From: Armatimonadota bacterium
Lineage (GTDB): Bacteria > Armatimonadota > UBA5829 > DTLH01
DNA length: 58,668 nt
Assembly (NCBI GenBank): GCA_029551395.1
Contig: JAKPFN010000101.1
Span: forward strand, 1 to 58,668
Reading direction: 5' to 3'
The translations under genes and the position numbers were made by a program. Under the pieces are notes generated by a model that was not told the origin of the DNA, did not search any database, and saw only the letters and a list, made by a program, of their open reading frames with translations. Below are positions 27,942 through 35,328 of the stretch, piece by piece (within the stretch, counting starts at the first letter, position 1; each line of letters starts with the position of its first letter).

Positions 27942-27971
27942 GCCCCTCCAGGGCGAGTCCAATGGAGGGGC
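27942..27971 (-). terminator. Terminator hairpin after the PEP-CTERM tail at 28009
   Basis: On the minus strand GCCCCTCC and GGAGGGGC pair around 14 nt, followed by ATTTAAC. It follows the second stop (28009), not the premature one (28114), so the full mRNA includes the PEP-CTERM coding part. Confidence 0.6.
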
Positions 27972-28008
27972 AAAACGATACTACACTTGAGCAAGAAGGC
28001 AACGATGA

Positions 28009-28113
28009 CTACTTGCGTCTGCGGGCTGTATAGCCCACTACACCAATAAGTCCGGTAGACAGTGCAAGCAAACTACCAGGCTCTGGTACAGGAGGTATAG
28101 TGCTTCGGTCGAA
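28009..28113 (-). pseudogene. In-frame PEP-CTERM tail beyond a TAG codon
   Basis: These 34 codons plus a TAG stop continue the frame of the gene 28114-28635 without any shift. The translation is FDRSTIPPVPEPGSLLALST, then GLIGVVGYTARRRK. It is a complete PEP-CTERM signal: VPEPGS, a hydrophobic helix, and a basic end. Separation from the body by one TAG means either a recent nonsense mutation or programmed readthrough. TAG is used as an ordinary stop by several genes here, which argues against general recoding. Confidence 0.75.
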
Positions 28114-28635
28114 CTAGGTTGGCGCTCCATCTTCCTTGGTAGTGCCAATCCAGCGTTGTGTTGCGCTTCCAGGCTGACAGGGATCTACAGCAGCGACATG
28201 ACACACGAAACCAGCAGAACCGTCTGATGGCCCGCCTTTGTTGGCTGACGCAGTCTGGTTCGACCTGTATTTGAACGTAAAGGTCTGATTAGGCGCCAGC
28301 GCTGGCGGTGTAAAGTATTTATACTGCTGATCGGCGATTTGGAACATCTCAAAACCGTTTGTGGTCCACTGCCAACCGTCTGGAATCATCAGAATCTCAT
28401 CGGGAGCGGGTAGATTGAATGGCTCAAGTGTCCAGACAATTACATCGTACCCATTAGTGCTGTCTCCGGCATACCCTGAAAGATTATACAGTACCAGAGT
28501 ATATTCGTTGCCGACTTTGCTGTAATCAACAGCAGTCAATCCCATAGTTTGGACAGCATTCCATGACTGCCCAAACACGCTTCCGCAAGCTAATGCAAGC
28601 AGAAACAAACAAATAAAGAACCTTCTTGTAATCAC
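28114..28635 (-). CDS. Exported PEP-CTERM-type protein, truncated before its sorting signal (173 aa)
   Basis: A small secreted protein of unknown function. A signal peptide MITRRFFICLFLLALACGS ends near VFGQ (about residue 23). The body is beta-rich with YTLVLYNLSGYAGDSTNGYDV and LAPNQTFTFKYRSNQ and has two cysteines near the end (FVCHVAAVDPC). The frame stops at TAG (28114-28116) after GAPT, but the next 34 in-frame codons encode an intact PEP-CTERM signal. The 209-codon gene from 28009 would be the expected full-length form. Without readthrough the protein would be released instead of being handled by exosortase. The start codon is preceded by GGGGGG-type sequence (CCCCCC on the plus strand at 28642-28647). 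Confidence 0.7.
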   Translation of the reverse strand: MITRRFFICLFLLALACGSVFGQSWNAVQTMGLTAVDYSKVGNEYTLVLYNLSGYAGDSTNGYDVIVWTLEPFNLPAPDEILMIPDGWQWTTNGFEMFQIADQQYKYFTPPALAPNQTFTFKYRSNQTASANKGGPSDGSAGFVCHVAAVDPCQPGSATQRWIGTTKEDGAPT

Positions 28636-28822
28636 GTAGTACCCCCCTTATCTCTGTCGAGCAAAATCTCGTTAGACAGATGAATGAGAGGCGTAACAGG
28701 AGGCTTGACCTTGCCCGATTAGCCTCTTGATTTAACTGAATGCACCATATAATGACATTATACAGCTAAATATACTGAAATTAGCGGCAAATTATGTGCC
28801 ATACAGGTGTACAGACAAAAAT

Positions 28823-28839
28823 CAGGTATTAATACCAGG
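28823..28839. promoter_or_regulatory. Palindrome GGTATTAATACC upstream of the second PEP-CTERM gene
   Basis: CAGGTATTAATACCAGG contains the same 12-bp dyad as 17703-17718, about 190 nt upstream of the gene starting at 28635 and about 50 nt before the riboswitch promoter. A half match, CAGGTATTAAT, is at about 34999-35009. Confidence 0.45.
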
Positions 28840-28884
28840 TAGGAAAAGCATATAAAGAGGGCTGCACTAAGGTAATTCGCTGTA

Positions 28885-28913
28885 TTGACTGTGATTATAT
28901 TATGATATAGAAT
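28885..28913 (+). promoter_or_regulatory. Sigma-70-type promoter for the riboswitch transcript
   Basis: TTGACT (28885-28890), 17 nt, TAGAAT (28908-28913). Transcription would start near 28920, about 45 nt before the aptamer. Confidence 0.5.
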
Positions 28914-28965
28914 ATATTGTTTGCTTGGTTAAGTCAATGACATGGTCTGAGTAAACCATAAAAAA

Positions 28966-29084
28966 AGACGCCGAGTTCTCGAAAGGGAAGCGGAGGAACC
29001 AGTAAGTTAGGGGCGAATCTCTGCAAGCGGTAGAGAGGGGCTGTATCCCGGTCCCAGTCCGTCAGCTAACTTCGCAGGCGAGGC
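28966..29084 (+). ncRNA. c-di-AMP riboswitch (ydaO-yuaA class) aptamer
   Basis: The RNA shows the class's conserved blocks in order: GCCGAG at the 5' stem, GCGGAGGAACCA, TTAGGGGCGAATC, a variable hairpin, TCCCGGTCCCAGTCCGTCAG, and CAGCTAACTTCGCAGGC closing against the 5' GCC. These match the ydaO consensus as I remember it. Known members bind cyclic di-AMP and usually switch genes off when the ligand is abundant. Targets are typically cell-wall hydrolases and potassium or osmolyte transport. Here the next genes on this strand are an opine-dehydrogenase-like and a B12-binding protein, which would be unusual targets. Confidence 0.88.
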
Positions 29085-29092
29085 AGGGAGAA

Positions 29093-29153
29093 CGGACGCT
29101 TGTGTGCGTCCGAGCTTTATCGCCGAGGCACGTGCCCGGCGTTTCGCGTTTTT
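29093..29153 (+). terminator. Expression-platform terminator of the riboswitch
   Basis: A CGGACGC/GCGTCCG hairpin (29093-29112) is followed by a second stem at 29121-29141 (CGCCGAGGCACGTGCCCGGCG by its halves CGCCGAGGCAC and GTGCCCGGCG) and then TTTCGCGTTTTT. The CGGCG of this stem could also pair with the CGCCG at the aptamer's 5' end, a possible switch. Confidence 0.6.
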
Positions 29154-29373
29154 ATATCTGTAATATGAACTCTGCAGTGTTCTGCTTCGTCAAACACATT
29201 ACAGGCTGAATGCCAACAGCAGCAGGCAGCTGTACAACATTGTAAACTCGCTTTCCGTTGCAACAGTCAAATTCCTCGGCAATACTGATAAAATCCTGGT
29301 GATACACATACACCAGAGGTTCGTAATATATTGATGTGAATTTCACAAGAACAATTCCGTTGGAGGTGTTTAT

Positions 29374-30510
29374 ATGGATCAACCTAAATTCTGCGTACTT
29401 GGAGCCGGACACGGAGGCACGGCTATGGCCGGTCACCTGTCCAGTATGGGATTCGATGTCAGTTTATATAACAGAGGTTCCGCGAGGATTGATCCGATTG
29501 TGGCTGAGGGCGGAATAGATATCATCACTGATTCGCCAGACCAGATACCTCACGGATTCATGCAGATAAAACTGGCTACAACCGATATAGCAAAAGCCAT
29601 AAAAGGAAGAGATATCCTGATGATTGTGGTTCCGGCGACCGGGCACAGGTTTATGGCCGAACAGCTTGCGCCTCATCTGGTAGATGGGCAGGTTATAGTG
29701 CTTAATCCCGGCAGGACATTTGGAGCGCTGGAGGTTCTTCAGACCATCCGAAGCCTTGGCTGTAAGGCGGATGTGGTGGTAGCTGAAGCGCAAACGTTCA
29801 TCTATGCCAGCCGGTCCACTAATCCTGCTCAAACCAAGATATTCAGGATTAAAAACAGCATTCCGGTGGCAGCTCTGCCAGCACATAGAACACCTGAGAT
29901 AGTAAAACTGCTTCGTACAGCTTTTCCTCAGTTTGTGCCGGGAGATAATGTTATGAAGACCAGCCTGGATAACATCGGGGCTATCTTCCATCCGGCTGTA
30001 ACAGTGCTGAACGCTGCTCGAATCGAAAGCACCAACGGGAATTTCGACTACTACACCGAAGGAATAACTGCATCGGTAGCGTTGATACTTGAAAAAATGG
30101 ACAAAGAACGTGTCACGGTGGCTGAAGGGCTTGGATTCCGGGCTATGTCTGCCAGAGAATGGCTGTATGTTGCCTACGACGCTGCCGGACGGACGCTGCA
30201 CGAGGCCATGCGCGCAAACCGAGGTTACGATGGCATCAAAGCCCCTAAAACCGTGTTTACGCGGTACATTACAGAAGATATCCCGATGAGCCTGGTGCCG
30301 ATAGCCTCGCTCGGCCGGATGATTGGATGTCCTACTCCTGTGATAGAGTCGATAATCATGCTAGGTTCAATCCTGCATGAGAGAGACTACTGGGAAGAAG
30401 GCAGAACGGTAGAGAAACTGGGGCTTGCAGGGCTTACGCTGAAGCAAATACGGCGGTTGATTTTAGATGGAGAGCTTGAACCGGATAAACCGGCAGCAGC
30501 CAGCACGTAA
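29374..30510 (+). CDS. NAD/NADP octopine/nopaline dehydrogenase family protein
   Basis: A 378-residue opine-dehydrogenase-type enzyme; such enzymes reductively join an amino acid to a keto acid, or run in reverse. The N-terminal Rossmann domain has GAGHGG (residues 10-15), and the C-terminal helical domain has the family's histidine-proline motif in NIGAIFHPAVTVLNAARI. ATG 29374 has GGAGG 7 nt upstream. It is the first gene after the c-di-AMP riboswitch, 220 nt beyond its terminator, and is followed after 10 nt by the B12-binding gene, so the two are almost certainly co-transcribed. The true substrate is unknown, and related 3-hydroxyacyl or ketopantoate-type reductases share this fold. Confidence 0.85.
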   Translation: MDQPKFCVLGAGHGGTAMAGHLSSMGFDVSLYNRGSARIDPIVAEGGIDIITDSPDQIPHGFMQIKLATTDIAKAIKGRDILMIVVPATGHRFMAEQLAPHLVDGQVIVLNPGRTFGALEVLQTIRSLGCKADVVVAEAQTFIYASRSTNPAQTKIFRIKNSIPVAALPAHRTPEIVKLLRTAFPQFVPGDNVMKTSLDNIGAIFHPAVTVLNAARIESTNGNFDYYTEGITASVALILEKMDKERVTVAEGLGFRAMSAREWLYVAYDAAGRTLHEAMRANRGYDGIKAPKTVFTRYITEDIPMSLVPIASLGRMIGCPTPVIESIIMLGSILHERDYWEEGRTVEKLGLAGLTLKQIRRLILDGELEPDKPAAAST

Positions 30511-30520
30511 GGAGACTGTT

Positions 30521-32155
30521 ATGCAGAAAAAGATCGTGGCCGGAGCGATAGGTAATGATGTTCATGTAGCCGGAGTGCTGGGATTTCTTCGCGTAGCGGA
30601 AAGCCTGGGATATGAGACGGTGTTTCTCGGCCCTGCGGTGCCTGTCGAAGAGTTCATCGAGGCCATAGAGAAACATCAGCCGGAGATAGTTGGGGTAAGC
30701 TACAGGCTGACTCCCGAAGTTGCGCCAAGGCTCGTAGAGGAACTGCATAACCTACTGAAAGAACGAAAACTGCTTGGCAGGAGGTTCGTATTCGGCGGGA
30801 CGGCTCCAGTCTGCAGGGCTGTCGAGCCATCCGGACTGTTCGAGCGTGCATTCACCGGGCTTGAGCCGATGGAGGATGTTGCGTCTTATCTGTCTGGCAG
30901 GCTCAACGATGCCGGTGAGCGACGTTTTGCAGAAACGCAGATAGAACGGATGCAGCAAAAGCAGCCTTATCCAATGCTCAGGCATCATTTCGGCCTTCCA
31001 AGCCTTCAGGAAACGATAGATGGGGTCAAAAAGATTGCTGAGTCCGAAGTGCTGGATGTAATATCTATTGCTCCAGACCAGAATGCCCAGGAATCGTTTT
31101 TCCGGCCTGAAGAGATGAAACCTGAGCTTGATGGAGCAGGCGGAGTCCCTGTCAGAACAGCAGATGACCTTCGGGCGATATATAAGGCCAGCCGATGCGG
31201 GAATTTCCCTCTTCTCAGAATCTACAGCGGGACAAGAGACCTCGTTAAGTGGGCTGAACTTGCCAGAGATACCATCAACAACGCCTGGGGAGCTATCCCG
31301 CTCTGCTGGTATAGCACTCTGGATGGCCGGTCTACCCGTCCGGTAACGGAAGCTGTGGCAGAAAACCAGGCTGCTATGAAGTGGTATGCCGAACATGGAA
31401 TACCTGTCGAGGTAAACGAAGCGCACCACTGGAGTCTTCGGGATGCACACGATGCCTTAGCCGTTGCCATGGCGTATCTTGCCGCATACAATGCAAAGGC
31501 TATGGGCGTCCGCTACTACATTGCCCAGTATATGTTCAACACTCCTCCGACTACTTATGGGGCAATGGACCTTGCCAAGATGCTAGCAAAGGCAGAGTTG
31601 ATAGAAAGCCTGCACGATGAGAATTTCATCTCCATGCGGCAGGTTAGAGCAGGACTTTTGTCGCTTTCGCCAGATATGGAGATGGCAAAGGGCCAACTGG
31701 CAGCTTCGGCGGTGCTTGCGCTTGGATTGAAGCCGCATATCATCCATGTAGTCGGATATACAGAGGGTGACCACGCTGCAACGGCTGATGAGGTCATCGA
31801 AAGCTGCAAGATTGTCCGTGGTGTGCTGAAAAATTGCCTGTTCGGGATGCCGGATGCTGTGAAAGACGAGCGAGTGACTGCGCGGAAAGATGAGCTTGTA
31901 GAAGAGGCAAAACAGATTGTCGAGTCTATAAAGAGCCTTGGCGACGGATCTGGTGACCCGCTGACCTCGCCTGAGATAATCTCTAGCGCGATGAAAATCG
32001 GGATTCTGGATGCGCCGCAGCTTGCTGGAAACCCGGAGATAGCCGGAAGAATCAAAACGGCCTGCATCAATGGCGCAATCTATGCAATTCATCCAGAAGA
32101 TAAAACGCCGCTTGCTGAGTCTGACCGACTTCGGATGTGCCTGCCCGGCAGTTAA
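30521..32155 (+). CDS. Cobalamin-binding protein with a mutase-like barrel (544 aa)
   Basis: The N-terminal 140 residues form a B12-binding domain with the DxHxxG ligand motif (D13-V-H15-V-A-G18 in GNDVHVAGVLG), followed by VFLGPAVP and FVFGGTAP, where base-off B12 is bound in mutases. Residues from about 190 form a separate region with PLCWYSTLDGRSTRPV and EVNEAHHWSLRDAHDA, reminiscent of the TIM barrel of glutamate-mutase-E-like and related carbon-skeleton mutases. A single chain holding both parts is unusual, because glutamate mutase keeps them in separate subunits. ATG 30521 has GGAG 6 nt upstream and follows the opine-dehydrogenase stop by 10 nt. Its last four bases overlap the convergent hydrolase gene. 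The substrate is unknown. Confidence 0.75.
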   Translation: MQKKIVAGAIGNDVHVAGVLGFLRVAESLGYETVFLGPAVPVEEFIEAIEKHQPEIVGVSYRLTPEVAPRLVEELHNLLKERKLLGRRFVFGGTAPVCRAVEPSGLFERAFTGLEPMEDVASYLSGRLNDAGERRFAETQIERMQQKQPYPMLRHHFGLPSLQETIDGVKKIAESEVLDVISIAPDQNAQESFFRPEEMKPELDGAGGVPVRTADDLRAIYKASRCGNFPLLRIYSGTRDLVKWAELARDTINNAWGAIPLCWYSTLDGRSTRPVTEAVAENQAAMKWYAEHGIPVEVNEAHHWSLRDAHDALAVAMAYLAAYNAKAMGVRYYIAQYMFNTPPTTYGAMDLAKMLAKAELIESLHDENFISMRQVRAGLLSLSPDMEMAKGQLAASAVLALGLKPHIIHVVGYTEGDHAATADEVIESCKIVRGVLKNCLFGMPDAVKDERVTARKDELVEEAKQIVESIKSLGDGSGDPLTSPEIISSAMKIGILDAPQLAGNPEIAGRIKTACINGAIYAIHPEDKTPLAESDRLRMCLPGS

Positions 32156-32982
32156 CAGGCGCTATCGAGGAACCGGTTTATTGCTTCTGCGACAGCATCA
32201 GGTTTTTCTTCATGTGGGCAGTGTCCGCAGTTCGGGAGTTGGTGGAATATGGCTGTCTTTATATCGCTTGCCAGCCTTCTGCCAAGCGGCTGCGGGATGA
32301 TGCGGTCATGCTCTCCCCACAAAATGAGCGTCGGAACTCTTATTCTTGAGTAAGATGCAATGAAGTCCGGCAGGTCAGGCGGGAAAATCTGTCTACCAGT
32401 GGTAATAAGTGCAGCCTGAGCATCTCTGGAATGAAGAGCACGGGCATATTCTTCGGCAGCGTCCTGCTCGATGCCGTTTTTATACATCGACCTGCTAATC
32501 AGAACCACTCCCCATCTTTCAGGCAGTAGTTTGATTACCAGTTCGGGAATAACTGGGATGCGAAACGCTTTCACGCATAAGGGAAGCTTCTGAGGATAAC
32601 ATGCCGAGTCAATCAGAACAAGCCCTGAAAGTTCGTCTTGATTGTCCCCAAGTTCACGAATTACGGACAGGCAAACGCCGCCGCCAAGGGAGTGGCCGAT
32701 AAGCACCGGACGGATTAGCCCAAGCTCTCTGATTGCTCCGATAATCAGTTCAGACTGGCGTTTGAATGTATACTGCTCATTTTTGGGCTTGTCTGACCTG
32801 CCGAAGCCCATCAAATCGAAGCAGATGGTGCGGTAGGAATGGGAAAGCAGCGCAGCAATCTTCCTCCAAGAATATGAAGTTGCCCCAATCCCATGCAGGA
32901 ACACAATTGGCTGTCCCTGACCCTGGTCTTCATAGTACAGGGCAACTCCATCTACTGTGATTCGATTGTTCGTCTGTGACAA
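32152..32982 (-). CDS. Alpha/beta hydrolase
   Basis: A 276-residue alpha/beta-hydrolase-fold enzyme. The oxyanion region is HGIGATSYSWRKIA, the nucleophile elbow is GHSLGGG (serine), the acid lies in LWGEHDRIIP (aspartate), and the catalytic histidine is in NCGHCPHEEKP. Such proteins hydrolyse esters, epoxides or haloalkanes; the substrate cannot be told. It starts at TTG 32982, where the ribosome-binding site is poor (AAAGG directly adjacent), so a later start is possible. It follows hisB by 28 nt and may be the last gene of a hisD-hisB-hydrolase operon, with no obvious link to histidine. Its 3' end overlaps the B12-binding gene by 4 nt, convergently. Confidence 0.88.
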   Translation of the reverse strand: MSQTNNRITVDGVALYYEDQGQGQPIVFLHGIGATSYSWRKIAALLSHSYRTICFDLMGFGRSDKPKNEQYTFKRQSELIIGAIRELGLIRPVLIGHSLGGGVCLSVIRELGDNQDELSGLVLIDSACYPQKLPLCVKAFRIPVIPELVIKLLPERWGVVLISRSMYKNGIEQDAAEEYARALHSRDAQAALITTGRQIFPPDLPDFIASYSRIRVPTLILWGEHDRIIPQPLGRRLASDIKTAIFHQLPNCGHCPHEEKPDAVAEAINRFLDSAC

Positions 32983-33010
32983 CCTTTATTTAGACTCCCT
33001 GAATACTTAT

Positions 33011-33598
33011 CTATAGCGTGCCTTTGGTGCTTGGAACGCCTTTGATTCTCTCACTTTTCGAGATAGCTTCGCCAAGAGAGCGGGCAAACGATTTAAAAGC
33101 TGCCTCAACAATGTGATGAGGGTTCGTGCCGGAAATCTGGCGTATGTGGATTGTCATCTTTGCGCTTCTGGCAAGGGAAGTAAAGAACTCCTCAACCAGG
33201 TCTGCAGGCATCTCTCCGATTGTCTCTGCAGGCACCTGAAGCGAGTATTCAAGATGACCTCGGCCGCTGATGTCTATTGAGGTCATAACGAGCGATTCAT
33301 CCATAGGCACAGTGGCCGAACCGTAGCGAAGGATGCCTTCTTTTGTCCCGAGAGCCTCGTCTATAGCCTGCCCAAGCGTTATGCCGACATCTTCTACCGT
33401 GTGATGAGGGTCTATTACCAGGTCACCAGACGCTTTGATGTCCAGATTTATGAGTGAATGTCGGGCAATCTGGTCCAGCATGTGATCGAAGAACCCGACA
33501 CCGGTGCTTACGGCGCTTTCACCGGAGCCGTCAAGTTCAACCTTCACCCTGACATCGGTTTCTTTTGTCTTTCTGTGTACTTCTGCTGTTCTGGACAT
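33011..33598 (-). CDS. hisB: Imidazoleglycerol-phosphate dehydratase
   Basis: Converts imidazole glycerol phosphate to imidazole acetol phosphate in histidine synthesis. The 195-residue single-function type shows both metal-binding histidine motifs, FFDHMLDQIARHS with DPHHTVEDVGI, and NPHHIVEAAFKSFA near the C-terminus. The protein starts MSRTAEVHRKTKETDVRVKV. It begins one base after the hisD stop, so the two are translationally coupled. The other his genes are not in this window. Confidence 0.97.
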   Translation of the reverse strand: MSRTAEVHRKTKETDVRVKVELDGSGESAVSTGVGFFDHMLDQIARHSLINLDIKASGDLVIDPHHTVEDVGITLGQAIDEALGTKEGILRYGSATVPMDESLVMTSIDISGRGHLEYSLQVPAETIGEMPADLVEEFFTSLARSAKMTIHIRQISGTNPHHIVEAAFKSFARSLGEAISKSERIKGVPSTKGTL

Positions 33599-33599
33599 G

Positions 33600-34895
33600 T
33601 TAGACCTCCTCTTTCGGATGCACTCTAATTCTGACGGAATCTGCGTGGGCAGTAAAGCCTTCAGCTTCGGCCAGGTCTATTACGGTAGCGGCAATTTCTC
33701 GAAGGGCATCTCGGCTGTAGGACACCAGGCTGCTCCTTTTGATGAAATCATCTACGCCAAGTGGAGAGCTGAAGCGAGCTGTACCAGCAGTTGGAAGCGT
33801 GTGGCTTGGGCCAGCAGCGTAGTCTCCAAGCGGAACAGGGGAGTAGCGTCCCATCATAATTGCTCCAGCGTTTTTTATGAGGGGAAGCATTGCCCATGGG
33901 TCGGAAACCATTAACTCCAGGTGCTCAGGCGCGAATTGATTAGCAAGTTCTGCCGCTTCTTCATGTGTTCTTGCCAAAACGACGACGCCGTTTTCTGAAA
34001 GCGACTCAGCTATAATCTCTCTTCGCGCGGCTGTGGAACGCAAGCGCTTGACCTCTGCCAGAATCTTGTCTGCCATATCTCTGGTGATTGTTACAAGGAC
34101 TATTCGGGAATCTTCGGCATGCTCGGCTTGCGAGAGCAAATCGATAGCAACAAAATGCGGTTCAGCAGAGTTATCTGCGATGACCATAATCTCGCTTGGG
34201 CCGGCTATCATATCTATTCCAACAACGCCGAACAACTGACGTTTTGCCTCAGCAACATAAGGATTGCCCGGGCCTACGATTTTATCTACCTTCGGAACCG
34301 TAGCAGTGCCGTAGGCCATAGCGGCTATTGCCTGCGCTCCGCCTATTTTAAAGACACTGTCCACACCAGACTCTCTGGCAGCGATAAGAGTGAGCGGATC
34401 CATTTTGCCATCTGCCTGAGCAGGCGAGCACATCACAAAGAACGGAACACCGGCGACTTTGGCGGGAACTGCGGTCATAAGCACCGTGCTGGGATAAGGA
34501 GCCTTGCCTCCGGGAGCATACATGCCTACCCGTTCAATCGGACGTATAATCTGACCGAGAGTGATACCATCCCGAACATCTATCCACGACTGTTTTAGCT
34601 GTTTGCGGTGGTATTCCTCTATGTTAGCCTTGGCACGCCTGATGGCGGCGATAAGTTTGGTATCGATTTTTTCATAAGCGTCCTGGAATTCGTCCTCAGT
34701 AACAGCTATGGAGGTAAGTTCTGGCGAATCAAAGCGCTGACCAAGTTCCAAAAGCGCCTGGTCTCCTCTGGATTTGACATCAGCAATGATCGATTTAGTG
34801 GATTCCTCCACAGCCTCAGTGGCTGGACGTTCCGGCGGGGCAAGCGCGGCATCTATTTCTGCCTGAGAGTCCCTGCCTATCTCAAATATCTTCAT
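33600..34895 (-). CDS. hisD: Histidinol dehydrogenase
   Basis: Catalyses the last two oxidations of histidine synthesis, from histidinol to histidine, with NAD and zinc. The 431-residue length is standard. Family signatures are clear: GPGNPYVAEAKR, GPSEIMVIAD, the zinc ligands in LLSQAEHAED, the catalytic glutamate-histidine in FAPEHLEL, and GPSHTLPTAGTARFSSPL. ATG 34895 begins MKIFEIGRDSQAEID. It heads the hisD-hisB unit. The upstream gap 34896-35328 holds A/T-rich promoter-like sequence (TATAAT at 35119) but no gene. Confidence 0.97.
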   Translation of the reverse strand: MKIFEIGRDSQAEIDAALAPPERPATEAVEESTKSIIADVKSRGDQALLELGQRFDSPELTSIAVTEDEFQDAYEKIDTKLIAAIRRAKANIEEYHRKQLKQSWIDVRDGITLGQIIRPIERVGMYAPGGKAPYPSTVLMTAVPAKVAGVPFFVMCSPAQADGKMDPLTLIAARESGVDSVFKIGGAQAIAAMAYGTATVPKVDKIVGPGNPYVAEAKRQLFGVVGIDMIAGPSEIMVIADNSAEPHFVAIDLLSQAEHAEDSRIVLVTITRDMADKILAEVKRLRSTAARREIIAESLSENGVVVLARTHEEAAELANQFAPEHLELMVSDPWAMLPLIKNAGAIMMGRYSPVPLGDYAAGPSHTLPTAGTARFSSPLGVDDFIKRSSLVSYSRDALREIAATVIDLAEAEGFTAHADSVRIRVHPKEEV

Positions 34896-35328
34896 GGGCG
34901 TCCTATCTCCTGTAATTGCTGCAAGATTATACCAAGAGATGGGGGAAAGGGGAACTATTATGGCCCCGGAACGTTAATTAAGACATTGTATAGAGTTTCA
35001 GGTATTAATCTCAAAATGGGGATTTATTGTTTTCAATTGGAAGTCTTTATTATTATGCTTGCTGGTTAAATAGATGCTTGAAACTCTATATAATATATCT
35101 GTGATAATGGATTCATTGTATAATATTCTGTGGCATGGTGTTCATTGGTGCTTTAGTGCTTTAGAGAGAGTTGCAAAGTCCAAGGAGGATATTGGAACGC
35201 CAGCGTCGAATTACAGTGTAGTGTAGGAATCCACTTCTACCTTCTCAATATATAATCATATAAGAACAAGGAAAAGGTTGCGCAATGAAATTTGGTACGC
35301 TCGGAAGCGCGCCGTGGGGGAAAATAAG

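Noticed and set aside
28114-28116. Pyrrolysine or general amber recoding to explain the in-frame TAG
   Set aside because: Several ordinary genes here end in TAG (the URO-D-family gene, hdrC, the membrane protein at 785), so TAG works as a stop; no pyl gene is in the window.
29152-29436. A 94-codon minus-strand open frame between the riboswitch terminator and the opine-dehydrogenase gene
   Set aside because: It overlaps the start of the well-supported opine-dehydrogenase gene and lacks a ribosome-binding site; the gap is better explained as untranslated leader.
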